Of a DNA stretch of 21,482 nt, positions 1 through 7,523 are shown piece by piece. Below the pieces are notes generated by a model that saw only the letters and a list, made by a program, of their open reading frames with translations, made no database searches and was not told the origin of the DNA. Position 1 is the first letter of the stretch, and the number at the start of each line of letters is the position of its first letter. This DNA comes from a bacterium (GTDB lineage Bacteria; AUK180). The position numbers and the translations under genes were made by a program. The stretch lies in assembly GCA_030622125.1 (NCBI GenBank), contig JAUXGM010000019.1, positions 1 to 21,482 on the forward strand, in the 5' to 3' direction.

Positions 1-606
1 ACTTGCACGAGCATCTGCAACATAGATCTTATTGCTTCCGCTTTTTAAGATATAGAATATTTGATCATTTTGCGGAGATAGTACAATTTTTACGGGACCC
101 TCGTTTATATCACTCATTGTAGTTCCCGATGCTGATCCCTGATATATAAAATTGGAATCCAATGTATACAAATAGTTGTCTTTTATATAATAAGTCCTTG
201 TAACACCGACAGAGTCAATTGTGAGCTGTCCTAATATTCCTGTTTCACCATAATTATTTGCTATGAAATCACTTACAAGATCATACTTAAATATTTGAGA
301 ATAATTACCCGATTTGGCATTTTCAACAAAATAGGCATAGTTATTAAGTATCTGCGGACTTGCATTTTTACCTACGGTTCCATTTTGAACAAATGTAATA
401 TTAGCAGCACCGTCAATTGTCATTATCCCAACACCGTTCAGCATTGATGTAAAGAAAAATTGATTTTGATTGTTTGGGTTTTGGTAGATCTCCGAAAAAT
501 TTGTCAATGGAAATTGGTCATCAAATAATTCATGAAAATCTGCGTAAGTAAAAATACTTAAACAAATAATGCTAATAATAATTATGCTTATTTTTCTCTT
601 CATCAT
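1..606 (-). CDS. Secreted beta-propeller-like protein, 5' part only
   Basis: An open frame of 202 codons runs from an ATG pair at 606-601 off the left edge of the window, so the C-terminus is missing. The first ~22 residues (MMKRK, an Ile-rich core, then TYA) form a clear Sec signal peptide, so the product is exported. The mature part has recurring short units: an aromatic-rich strand, a Gly/Asn turn, then phrases such as IFYILKSGSNKIYVAD, as in WD40/TolB-like (PD40) six-bladed propellers. No catalytic motif is visible. The start is set by AGGAG upstream; the second ATG (603) has the better spacing (7 nt against 4). A promoter lies at 640-668. It is divergent from the glycan operon. The exact family is not recognised; the propeller assignment is an inference from repeat texture. 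Confidence 0.72.
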   Translation of the reverse strand, partial: MMKRKISIIIISIICLSIFTYADFHELFDDQFPLTNFSEIYQNPNNQNQFFFTSMLNGVGIMTIDGAANITFVQNGTVGKNASPQILNNYAYFVENAKSGNYSQIFKYDLVSDFIANNYGETGILGQLTIDSVGVTRTYYIKDNYLYTLDSNFIYQGSASGTTMSDINEGPVKIVLSPQNDQIFYILKSGSNKIYVADARAS

Positions 607-639
607 TTCTCTCCTTTATTTTCTTTTTTCATATTTGAT

Positions 640-668
640 ATTATGCTATAAAATTCAAAAAAAGTCAA
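640..668 (-). promoter_or_regulatory. Sigma-70-type promoter of the secreted-protein gene
   Basis: On the minus strand TTGACT (668-663), a 17-bp spacer and CATAAT (645-640) match the sigma-70 consensus at 10 of 12 positions. The predicted start near 633 leaves a leader of about 30 nt carrying the AGGAG site of the gene starting at 606/603. No operator is evident. Confidence 0.6.
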
Positions 669-714
669 GCAAATTGTTGTATGCTTGTAATTCAGACAAA
701 AAAACATTCCCACT

Positions 715-743
715 GTCATTACCTTACTTGATTGGGTAATCCA
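715..743 (+). repeat. Intergenic stem-loop repeat, copy 1
   Basis: GTC, then ATTACC (718-723), an 11-nt loop containing CTTGA, GGTAAT (735-740), then CCA. It has the same outer bases (GTC...CCA), the same ATT/AAT stem base and the same loop word as the elements at 769-797 and 21338-21364, but a different inner stem that still pairs. Confidence 0.6.
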
Positions 744-768
744 TTACTTTTCCTTACTAATAAAATAC

Positions 769-797
769 TGGATTGTCGGGTCAAGCCCGACAATGAC
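769..797 (-). repeat. Intergenic stem-loop repeat, copy 2
   Basis: A 9-bp perfect stem (772-780 with 786-794) around a 5-nt loop. Read on the minus strand it is GTC-ATTGTCGGG-CTTGA-CCCGACAAT-CCA, so the flanks and loop match copies 1 and 3. It sits between the two divergent promoters. It has no T-run, so it is not a standard terminator. Confidence 0.7.
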
Positions 798-835
798 AGA
801 GAACAATGGGTCGTTCACGAATAACCCCTGCAATT

Positions 836-870
836 TTCACCATTCACTATTCACTATTTACTATTTACTG
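836..870 (+). repeat. Five tandem heptamers upstream of the glycan operon promoter
   Basis: Five consecutive 7-bp units read TTCACCA, TTCACTA, TTCACTA, TTTACTA, TTTACTG, filling exactly 35 bp and ending 4 bp before the -35 box at 875. A similar 5 x 7 array with a different unit lies beyond the other end of the operon (11017-11051). The layout resembles the short tandemly repeated heptamers described in cyanobacteria. Unit number could vary by slippage. Confidence 0.75.
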
Positions 871-874
871 TTTT

Positions 875-903
875 TTGCTATTTACAATGAATTTTGTTAT
901 AAT
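875..903 (+). promoter_or_regulatory. Glycan operon promoter, predicted leaderless
   Basis: TTGCTA (875-880), a 17-bp spacer and a perfect TATAAT (898-903). Only 5 nt separate the -10 box from the ATG at 909, so the expected transcription start falls on or next to the A of the start codon. No Shine-Dalgarno sequence could lie in such a leader and none is seen. An in-frame TAA at 900-902, inside the -10 box, rules out an upstream start in this frame. Confidence 0.6.
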
Positions 904-908
904 CATAT

Positions 909-2102
909 ATGAATAAGAAAGTAATTGGGAATTCCACCTTTCTCCTGATTGGAAATATTTGTGGAAAACTCTTCTATTTTCTTGCTACGATCATAATTAT
1001 AAGAAAGGCAGGTTACGATACATTCGGTATGTTTGCTTATGGGCTTTCCGTGGTTATGCTTCTTTCAACATTACTGGATCTTGGGGTAGATAAAATATTT
1101 ATTCGGGAAGCATCAAAAGAAAGTAAAAGGGTATCGGATATTTTTTCAATATATACAGGAAAAACATTGTTTTTTTTAGCGATCATAATTTTATTTACAA
1201 TTATTTCTACAAATAGATCGTTATATTTTTATATTCTTCTTTTTGCTGTTTATGTAAAATCTCTTTTGAATTCTACTTTGGCTATTATTGAATCAAGACA
1301 GGAGATGAAATTTGAGGCAAGGATCATCCTTCTTGGAAACCTTTTATTCTTATTATTTATATTTATCTTTCCCCAAAAAATAAATTTTATTACTTTTGCC
1401 TACCTACTATCCGCAATATACCAATTTTTTGATGCTTTTATATCCACGAAGCTGAATACCTTCAAGATTAAATCACCACACCTATTTTTCAATTATTTAA
1501 AGATTGGTTTTCCCATAGGAATTGTAATAATCTTTTCAACATTTGAATTTCGCATTGACACGATCTTAATAGGAAATTTTCTTGGGAATAAATATGTGGG
1601 ATATTATCAATCCGTATATGCAATTATAACAGCACTTTTACTTATTCCAAACGCTTTTTCAACCTCTTTTTATCCTTACCTTGCCGGCATAAAAGATCAT
1701 TCTCAAAGGACTATTAAAACCGTTATAAGATATAGTTTATTGCTCTCGGGAATCGGGATCATTATTATTTTCATTTTTGGACCATTATCAAAAACAATCT
1801 TGACCTTATTTTATAAAAATATAGAACCAATACAAATTGAAACATTGAAAATTCTTCTTTTGACATTATTCCCTATCTTTTTTTCCGTCCCCTATATTTT
1901 TTTCTACTATACAAGGAATCTACAAAAGAGAGTTATGTGGGTCATTATCTTTAAGGGAACATTAAATTTTATCTTAAACCTGATATTTATCCCGAAATTT
2001 GGCTTAAAAGCTGCAGCCTGGGTTATGTTTATAACTGAAATGGTTGGTGCTACTTTATTTTTTTCTAAATTTTTGATACAATTTAACAATAAGAATGAAT
2101 AA
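909..2102 (+). CDS. wzx: Wzx-type polysaccharide flippase
   Basis: This 397-residue protein is almost entirely hydrophobic, with about 12 predicted membrane helices. Its N-terminus fits the Polysacc_synt (PF01943) members of the MOP flippase superfamily: a first helix with GNICGKLFYF, then GYDTFGMFAYG and a LDLGVDKIFIREASK stretch, typical of Wzx/RfbX proteins. Family members flip undecaprenyl-diphosphate-linked oligosaccharide repeat units across the inner membrane. Length is about normal for the family. It is the first gene of the operon, and its ATG is probably used on a leaderless message. It overlaps the next gene by 8 nt. The family call is firm; the glycan it moves cannot be deduced. 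Confidence 0.9.
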   Translation: MNKKVIGNSTFLLIGNICGKLFYFLATIIIIRKAGYDTFGMFAYGLSVVMLLSTLLDLGVDKIFIREASKESKRVSDIFSIYTGKTLFFLAIIILFTIISTNRSLYFYILLFAVYVKSLLNSTLAIIESRQEMKFEARIILLGNLLFLLFIFIFPQKINFITFAYLLSAIYQFFDAFISTKLNTFKIKSPHLFFNYLKIGFPIGIVIIFSTFEFRIDTILIGNFLGNKYVGYYQSVYAIITALLLIPNAFSTSFYPYLAGIKDHSQRTIKTVIRYSLLLSGIGIIIIFIFGPLSKTILTLFYKNIEPIQIETLKILLLTLFPIFFSVPYIFFYYTRNLQKRVMWVIIFKGTLNFILNLIFIPKFGLKAAAWVMFITEMVGATLFFSKFLIQFNNKNE

Positions 2103-3198
2103 ATATTTTATCAAGAGATTTATTGACGAGATACGAAGAAGGATACCATTAGATTATTTTATAGGAAACGGGCATTCTTTTCCGCCGGTTAGAATAGATA
2201 TAGAACTTACTCATAATTGTAATCTTAAATGTGAAATGTGCTCTTTTGTTCCAGGGCAGGAGATAAATAAATATTTTTCCAATGAATACAGAAGTTATCT
2301 TGAAAAGATATCTGATTATCCAACCTTAAAAAGATGGGAACGGTTTTTTAATGATGTTTCTCGTTTTTATCCTACGATAAACCTATCAGGCGGCGAACCG
2401 CTTTTACACCCAAAAGTTTTTGATATTATAAAGATCATAAAAAGGTACAGGTTGATTTTAACAATGACAACCAATGGAACCTTGATCAATGATAGGATTG
2501 CTGAAAAAATAGTGAGTTCAAAAATAAACGGTCTTGTAATATCAATAGACGGAGATCAAAAGATACATAATGAAATAAGAGGTAAGAATGACAGTTTTGA
2601 CAAAGCATTGCAGGGAATAGAACTTATAAAGAAATATAAAAAAAAATTGAAAAGCGATATGCCGAGAATAGTTATTAATTCCACAATTTCCTGGAAAAAC
2701 TTTGATGATCTTTCATTTGCGAAAAAATTATTTCCTCAAATTATGCCTTATAAATGGAATTTTTCACATCTTTTTCTTGGGAACGGCGATTATGTAAAAG
2801 ATGATATTTCAAAATTATATAAGGATAGAAACGATATTGAAGCGTTAAACAAATATTATCATAAGATCGATCCCGATGTTCTTTATAAAGAGATCATAAA
2901 ATTAAAAGATAGTAAATTTAAAAGACATATAAGTTTTTTACCGGAATTAAACCGTAAAAATTTGAAGGTTTTTTATGAAAAGCCTGAAATTCCATTAAAA
3001 AAGAGATGCCTTTATCCTTATTTTTCCTGTGTTGTTCAGGGAGATGGAAGTATAATTACCGGACTTTACTATAAGATCGGAAGCATTGATGACAATTTTC
3101 CGGAATTATGGAATTCAAAAGAATATAAGAATTTTAGAACCTATCTGAAAAAGAAATTGTTCTCCAAATGTTCGAGATGCTGCGGGCTTTATGAATAA
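2095..3198 (+). CDS. Radical SAM protein with degenerate SPASM-like C-terminus
   Basis: This 367-residue protein has the radical SAM cluster motif at C42, C46 and C49 (THNCNLKCEMC), the SAM-contacting LSGGEPLLHP at 97-106, and an MTTNGT strand at 124-129. It should therefore bind a 4Fe-4S cluster and cleave S-adenosylmethionine to a radical. The C-terminus carries C305, C312, C359, C362 and C363, resembling a SPASM/twitch auxiliary-cluster domain, but the Cys expected after GDGSIIT is a Gly (323), so a full second cluster set is doubtful. It starts with an ATG overlapping the flippase gene by 8 nt and overlaps the next gene by the same 8 nt. Position in the operon suggests modification of a sugar, lipid carrier or associated peptide; the substrate is unknown. 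Confidence 0.88.
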   Translation: MNKYFIKRFIDEIRRRIPLDYFIGNGHSFPPVRIDIELTHNCNLKCEMCSFVPGQEINKYFSNEYRSYLEKISDYPTLKRWERFFNDVSRFYPTINLSGGEPLLHPKVFDIIKIIKRYRLILTMTTNGTLINDRIAEKIVSSKINGLVISIDGDQKIHNEIRGKNDSFDKALQGIELIKKYKKKLKSDMPRIVINSTISWKNFDDLSFAKKLFPQIMPYKWNFSHLFLGNGDYVKDDISKLYKDRNDIEALNKYYHKIDPDVLYKEIIKLKDSKFKRHISFLPELNRKNLKVFYEKPEIPLKKRCLYPYFSCVVQGDGSIITGLYYKIGSIDDNFPELWNSKEYKNFRTYLKKKLFSKCSRCCGLYE

Positions 3199-4522
3199 GA
3201 GATCTATTCCTAACCTTCTTGCGGATCTTATCTTTTCTGTTTTGATGGTACTTTTTATTTATAATTTAAGATTTAAATTTTCAATTCCTATTTCACACAC
3301 TCTAACAATAAAATTGCTTTTGTTCTCACCGCTTATCTTCATTTTAATAAATAGTCTTTTTGGTATCTACTCCGAAAATTCATCTATCAATCTTGATATT
3401 ATGGGCAGCCTTTTTTTATCGGGAATAATAACTTATGCACTATACTTTTTTATCTTTCTTATAATTAAGATATATATAAAAAATCTGGAATTTGCAACAC
3501 CTGTTTTGATTCTTTTTGCATTTATTATTCCATTTTTTACAGTATTGATCCATATCTTTTTTGAAAATCTCTTTTACAGAAATAGAGAAAAAGAGAATCT
3601 TTTGATCATAGGATATAGAGATCGAGATAAAAAAACATTCGAAAAATACCTGAAATATATCAAAAATAAATATACAGTTATTGGAATAATCGGAGATCCA
3701 TATAAAAAAAATAATACTTTTTCAAAAGAAAGAGATATTTTTTCAATATTAGAACAGTATAATGTCAAAGTGATCCTATTCAGTAATTCGGTGGATGATA
3801 GCTCTATAGAAAGAATCGTATTTTCAACCTCAATATTCTCACAAAAGCTTTTATTCTTTCCCGAGCTCTATGAAAAATTTAGTGAATGGGGAAAACCATT
3901 GTCTATCGGAGAAATGCCTCTTTTTGAACTTGATATTAAACCGATCAAAGGGATCAACTATTTTTTACAGAGGTTCTTTGATATTATTTTTTCTTTGATA
4001 GCAATGTTTTTGTTCCTGCCGTTTGGAATTATATTTGCAATATTGATCATTGCAGATTCACATGGCAGTATTTTTTTTAAACAAATTAGAATCGGAAGGC
4101 ACGGCAAGCCGTTTAAATTGTTGAAATTCCGTACTATGGTTAAAAATGCAGAAAAATTATCGGGACCAAAATGGGCTGAAAAGAATGATAAAAGAATTAC
4201 AAGGATAGGGAAATTTTTAAGAAGAACAAGTATTGATGAAATTCCGCAACTTTTTAATGTATTGATCGGAAAAATGTCTATGGTAGGACCAAGACCTGAA
4301 CGACCATATTTTATTGAGAAGCATTCCGTATTAAAAGGGATTAGAATGCTTGTCAAGCCGGGAATTACCGGACTTGCACAGATAAATGGTAGATATGAAT
4401 TAACACCTGAGGAAAAATTCGGGTATGATCTTCATTTTATCAATCATTTTTCTATTTTTACATATTTTTTGATCTTAATAAAAACACTAATTATAATTAT
4501 TTTAGGTAAGGGGGTACGATGA
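3191..4522 (+). CDS. Polyisoprenyl-phosphate hexose-1-phosphate transferase (WbaP/WcaJ type)
   Basis: A 443-residue initiating enzyme that would transfer a sugar-1-phosphate from a nucleotide sugar to undecaprenyl phosphate at the inner membrane. The N-terminus has four membrane helices (about 11-27, 41-58, 72-95, 102-121). A Rossmann-like CoA-binding-type region follows (135-225). The C-terminal bacterial sugar transferase domain (PF02397) begins with the membrane-entering helix at 261-287. It has KFRTM at 312-316, the catalytic Asp-Glu pair in SIDEIPQL (D349, E350), MVGPRPE at 364-370 and KPGITGLAQINGR at 389-401. All expected catalytic motifs are intact and the length is that of the large family members. 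Which sugar it uses cannot be read from sequence. It overlaps its neighbours by 8 and 4 nt. Confidence 0.93.
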   Translation: MNKRSIPNLLADLIFSVLMVLFIYNLRFKFSIPISHTLTIKLLLFSPLIFILINSLFGIYSENSSINLDIMGSLFLSGIITYALYFFIFLIIKIYIKNLEFATPVLILFAFIIPFFTVLIHIFFENLFYRNREKENLLIIGYRDRDKKTFEKYLKYIKNKYTVIGIIGDPYKKNNTFSKERDIFSILEQYNVKVILFSNSVDDSSIERIVFSTSIFSQKLLFFPELYEKFSEWGKPLSIGEMPLFELDIKPIKGINYFLQRFFDIIFSLIAMFLFLPFGIIFAILIIADSHGSIFFKQIRIGRHGKPFKLLKFRTMVKNAEKLSGPKWAEKNDKRITRIGKFLRRTSIDEIPQLFNVLIGKMSMVGPRPERPYFIEKHSVLKGIRMLVKPGITGLAQINGRYELTPEEKFGYDLHFINHFSIFTYFLILIKTLIIIILGKGVR

Positions 4523-5427
4523 AAAAAGCAATTATTTTATCACTAATTGTTGGTATTTTTGCGGGCGTTATTTATTTTGGCTTTAATGCTAAGGGAATCT
4601 ATGAGAAAAATCTCCGCTTGAATTTTATATTGCGGTTGTCTCTTTCCAATATCAGTTCATTAAATAAAGACGCCTATTATGGACAGAAAGATTTTAATAT
4701 GCTCACATACATTGAGATATTTAAAAAAAGCAACTTCCGGACGGAACTCATGAAAAATTCCACGGATCTTAAAGTAGAAAGTATCGATTATGATTATTCC
4801 GAGGATGCCAAGATTTTTTCAATGGTGCTAAGAACAAGAAATAAAGATATAAAAAACGGTGAAGAGATCGGTATTTTTGTTGAAAAATATTTTGGACGGA
4901 TAACCGGTAAAATGGCTAATAATTCAAGAGAATATATCATGATGCAAAGGAATGATCTGAAAAACAAAATGGATCTTCTTAAAAATAAACTTGAAGAATC
5001 ATTTAAAAGCAATGCCCCTGAGAGATATGGGCTTTTTTACAAAAAATATAAGGTTTCCTATGGGAATCCTCTTATTTTAGGCGATATACCAAACTACCTT
5101 AATAATACAGCGGGAAATCAAAGTGCTCTTTTTTTGGAGAACTTACCAAATATGGAAAATATCAAGATTAAATTTGATAATGACCTAATTTCCTATATCT
5201 ACAATATGCAACTTTTTAATCAAACACTTGCAACTATGCTTCGGCTTGAAAGTATTGAAAATGATCTGGCTCTTCTTTCTGTCTCTAAACTTTCTCCAAT
5301 ATATCTTCTTGGGGTATCGGTATATCGGAATTCAATGACCAAACTTCTTATCAGGTCATTTATAATTTTTATAGCATTTTTTATACTGTTTTTTACTTTC
5401 TTTTATGTTGCGAAAAAGGATAGATAA
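4519..5427 (+). CDS. Wzz-like chain-length regulator (tentative)
   Basis: A 302-residue protein with one membrane helix at each end (about 4-22 and 278-297), so the middle should lie in the periplasm. Residues 97-124 resemble the Wzz domain (PF02706) in pattern: a strand (IFSMVLRTRN) followed by a helix (GEEIGIFVEKYF). A long charged helix (about 132-162) follows, with coiled-coil potential. Proteins of this topology (polysaccharide co-polymerases) set chain length for Wzy. The Pro-rich segment usually seen before the second membrane helix is not evident, and there is no fused tyrosine kinase domain. The start has a strong AAGGGGG site and a 4-nt ATGA overlap with the previous gene. The call rests on topology and context more than on motifs. 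Confidence 0.6.
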   Translation: MKKAIILSLIVGIFAGVIYFGFNAKGIYEKNLRLNFILRLSLSNISSLNKDAYYGQKDFNMLTYIEIFKKSNFRTELMKNSTDLKVESIDYDYSEDAKIFSMVLRTRNKDIKNGEEIGIFVEKYFGRITGKMANNSREYIMMQRNDLKNKMDLLKNKLEESFKSNAPERYGLFYKKYKVSYGNPLILGDIPNYLNNTAGNQSALFLENLPNMENIKIKFDNDLISYIYNMQLFNQTLATMLRLESIENDLALLSVSKLSPIYLLGVSVYRNSMTKLLIRSFIIFIAFFILFFTFFYVAKKDR

Positions 5428-6661
5428 ACTCCTTATCTTTTTGTCAATTATACTTTTTTTTGTTGATCTACGATTCTTTTTAATTTCAATTACCTTACTA
5501 TTTCTTTTCTATCTTTTTACATGTCCTGAAAACTGCCTGATTATTATACTGCTTCTTACATTTACAGAATCAAGCCCTATCTTTGGGGTTACATTTACAA
5601 AGATCGGTCTTCTGTTTTTACTCGCACTTTTTTTATTTAATATAAAAAAATTTCATTATGATCCTATCTTTATTCCAATGATCATAATTTCACTTCTATT
5701 TTTAGGATGGTATTTTTATCTTCTTGATCATACAACACTAAGATGGACGGTAACAATAATTGGAAATATTGTCTTTGCATTTTTATTGATAGAGCTTTCA
5801 TATCAGGATAAAAAAATTTTTGATACGATAATTAAAGGACTTTTTTTAGCAATACTTTTAAATTCCGCTCTTGCCATCTATCAATTTGTTTCAAATGGAA
5901 GAACAATACATTACTTTGGAATAAATAATGATAAAGGCGGTTTTGAAAGATGGAACAATTTTATTCGTGTCTCGGGCTTTTTTCAAAATACAAATCTTTT
6001 ACTCTCTTTTTTACTGCCATCATCAATGATTATTATTCCTTTCTTAAAAAAACGCTGGGGATACCTTTTAATACTACCGTTCCTCTCTATTCTTTTTACC
6101 TTTTCAAGAGGAGGCTGGATCGCTATTTTTGTATCATTTTTACTTCTCTCAATATTTTATAATAAAAAAATATTTCTCGTTATGATCATAATAACGGCGA
6201 TATTCTTATTGGCACCTTTCTCACAAAGATTTTTCAAAAGTGATAAAGTCAAAAGTGTTTATTACTCGGATATTCAGCGGATTGAATCTGTAAAGGTAGC
6301 AAAAAGATTTATTTCGCATAATATATTGATCGGGATTGGTCCCGGAAAATTCTATGAAAGATTCAGAAAGTATGCTTCTCAAAAATTTTTATGGAATAGA
6401 TTTTATCCACATAATACATTTGTTTCAATTCTCTGTGATATAGGTATTGGAGGTCTGATCTCAATATTATCCATCTTAATATTTTCATTTTTCCACACCT
6501 TAAAGTTGGAAAAACAGAAAGTTGTTTTTTTGTCCGCATCCCTTATCTCATTATTTTTACTTTCAAACCTTTACGATCTTCATTGGGAACCGCAGTTCTG
6601 GATCATTGTAGCAATTTCAGTATCAGCAAGGTTTTACTATGGGAAAAAACTTAAAGTTTAG
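5405..6661 (+). CDS. O-antigen ligase/polymerase family protein (Wzy_C)
   Basis: A 418-residue integral membrane protein with about 10 to 12 helices. It carries the signatures of the Wzy_C/O-antigen ligase family (PF04932): RVSGFFQNTN at 188-197, FSRGGW at 233-238 leading into a helix, then a periplasmic loop with GIGPGKF (310-316) and PHNTF (335-339). Family members either polymerise lipid-linked repeat units or join glycan to lipid A core or protein. With Wzx and a Wzz-like protein in the same operon and no other polymerase, Wzy is the likelier role, but ligase (WaaL) cannot be excluded. It overlaps the previous gene by 23 nt and has no clear ribosome binding site, consistent with coupled translation. 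Confidence 0.85.
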   Translation: MLRKRIDKLLIFLSIILFFVDLRFFLISITLLFLFYLFTCPENCLIIILLLTFTESSPIFGVTFTKIGLLFLLALFLFNIKKFHYDPIFIPMIIISLLFLGWYFYLLDHTTLRWTVTIIGNIVFAFLLIELSYQDKKIFDTIIKGLFLAILLNSALAIYQFVSNGRTIHYFGINNDKGGFERWNNFIRVSGFFQNTNLLLSFLLPSSMIIIPFLKKRWGYLLILPFLSILFTFSRGGWIAIFVSFLLLSIFYNKKIFLVMIIITAIFLLAPFSQRFFKSDKVKSVYYSDIQRIESVKVAKRFISHNILIGIGPGKFYERFRKYASQKFLWNRFYPHNTFVSILCDIGIGGLISILSILIFSFFHTLKLEKQKVVFLSASLISLFLLSNLYDLHWEPQFWIIVAISVSARFYYGKKLKV

Positions 6662-7523
6662 TATTATTATTCCATATTACTCGGGAGAAGAGATTCTTTT
6701 AAATTACCTGAAAAGTATTGAAATATCCGCATTTAGAGATTTTGAGGTGATTGTTATCAATGACGGAAAAGAAAAGCTAAATCTTGATAAATTTGATTTT
6801 CCATTGAAGATCATAAAAAATAATGATAATTTAGGATACGGAAGATCATTAAATAAAGGGGTAACATATTCAAATGGTGAATATCTTATCCTTTCAAACT
6901 CAGATATTATATTAAATAAAAATGATCTGGAAAGTTTTTCATCTCTTTTGACCTCTCATACGGATATTAAGATAATCCAACCGATTTTAAAAAATCAAGA
7001 TGGAACAATTGACAAATTTTCAAAAAGGTACTTTCCTAAAAAATTGTCCTTTTTGATCTGGCCGGTGAAACTGCAAAATCTTGATATTCCATTTAGATAT
7101 TTTTATAAAAAACCGAATGAAAACGAATTCGTAGAATGTGGAAAATGTGCTTGGACAATTGTTGAAAAAAATGTTTTTTTAAAATTAAGCGGCTTTTCTT
7201 ATGATTACTGGATGTTCTGGGAGGATGTCGATTTCTTTTTAAAGGCGTACAGAATGAAAATACCAACCTATTATTGTAGCGATATTCCCATTACCCATTT
7301 AGATGGTGAAACGATAAAAGGAATCAGGTTAAAAGCAAATATCGGTGAATTGATATCACGGACAATATTTTTTAAAAAATGGTTCAATATTCCCAAAAAA
7401 CTTGTTGTTTTAAGTGAATTATTCGGGAGTTTAATACTTTTTATTATCAATCTTTTACTTATAAGAAGGCTTGCCTTTTCTTACTACCCCAGGTATATTA
7501 AGGAAATCTTAGGTCTTTTATGA
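6639..7523 (+). CDS. Family 2 glycosyltransferase
   Basis: A 294-residue GT-A fold enzyme. It has the N-terminal SIIIPYYSG strand (8-16), INDG at 40-43 where the nucleotide is held, NDNLGYGRSLNKG at 62-74, a DxD-like SNSDI at 86-90 binding metal and sugar nucleotide, and FWEDVDFFLKA at 193-203 with the likely catalytic base region. It resembles rhamnosyltransferase-type GT2 enzymes (WbbL-like), but donor and acceptor are not determinable. A hydrophobic stretch at about 258-275 near the C-terminus suggests inner-membrane association. It overlaps the upstream gene by 23 nt, has a weak AAGG site, and meets the next gene in a 4-nt ATGA overlap. Confidence 0.9.
   Translation: MGKNLKFSIIIPYYSGEEILLNYLKSIEISAFRDFEVIVINDGKEKLNLDKFDFPLKIIKNNDNLGYGRSLNKGVTYSNGEYLILSNSDIILNKNDLESFSSLLTSHTDIKIIQPILKNQDGTIDKFSKRYFPKKLSFLIWPVKLQNLDIPFRYFYKKPNENEFVECGKCAWTIVEKNVFLKLSGFSYDYWMFWEDVDFFLKAYRMKIPTYYCSDIPITHLDGETIKGIRLKANIGELISRTIFFKKWFNIPKKLVVLSELFGSLILFIINLLLIRRLAFSYYPRYIKEILGLL

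Noticed and set aside
836-870. CRISPR or satellite array
   Set aside because: Units are 7 bp with no spacers; CRISPR repeats are about 23-47 bp with unique spacers.
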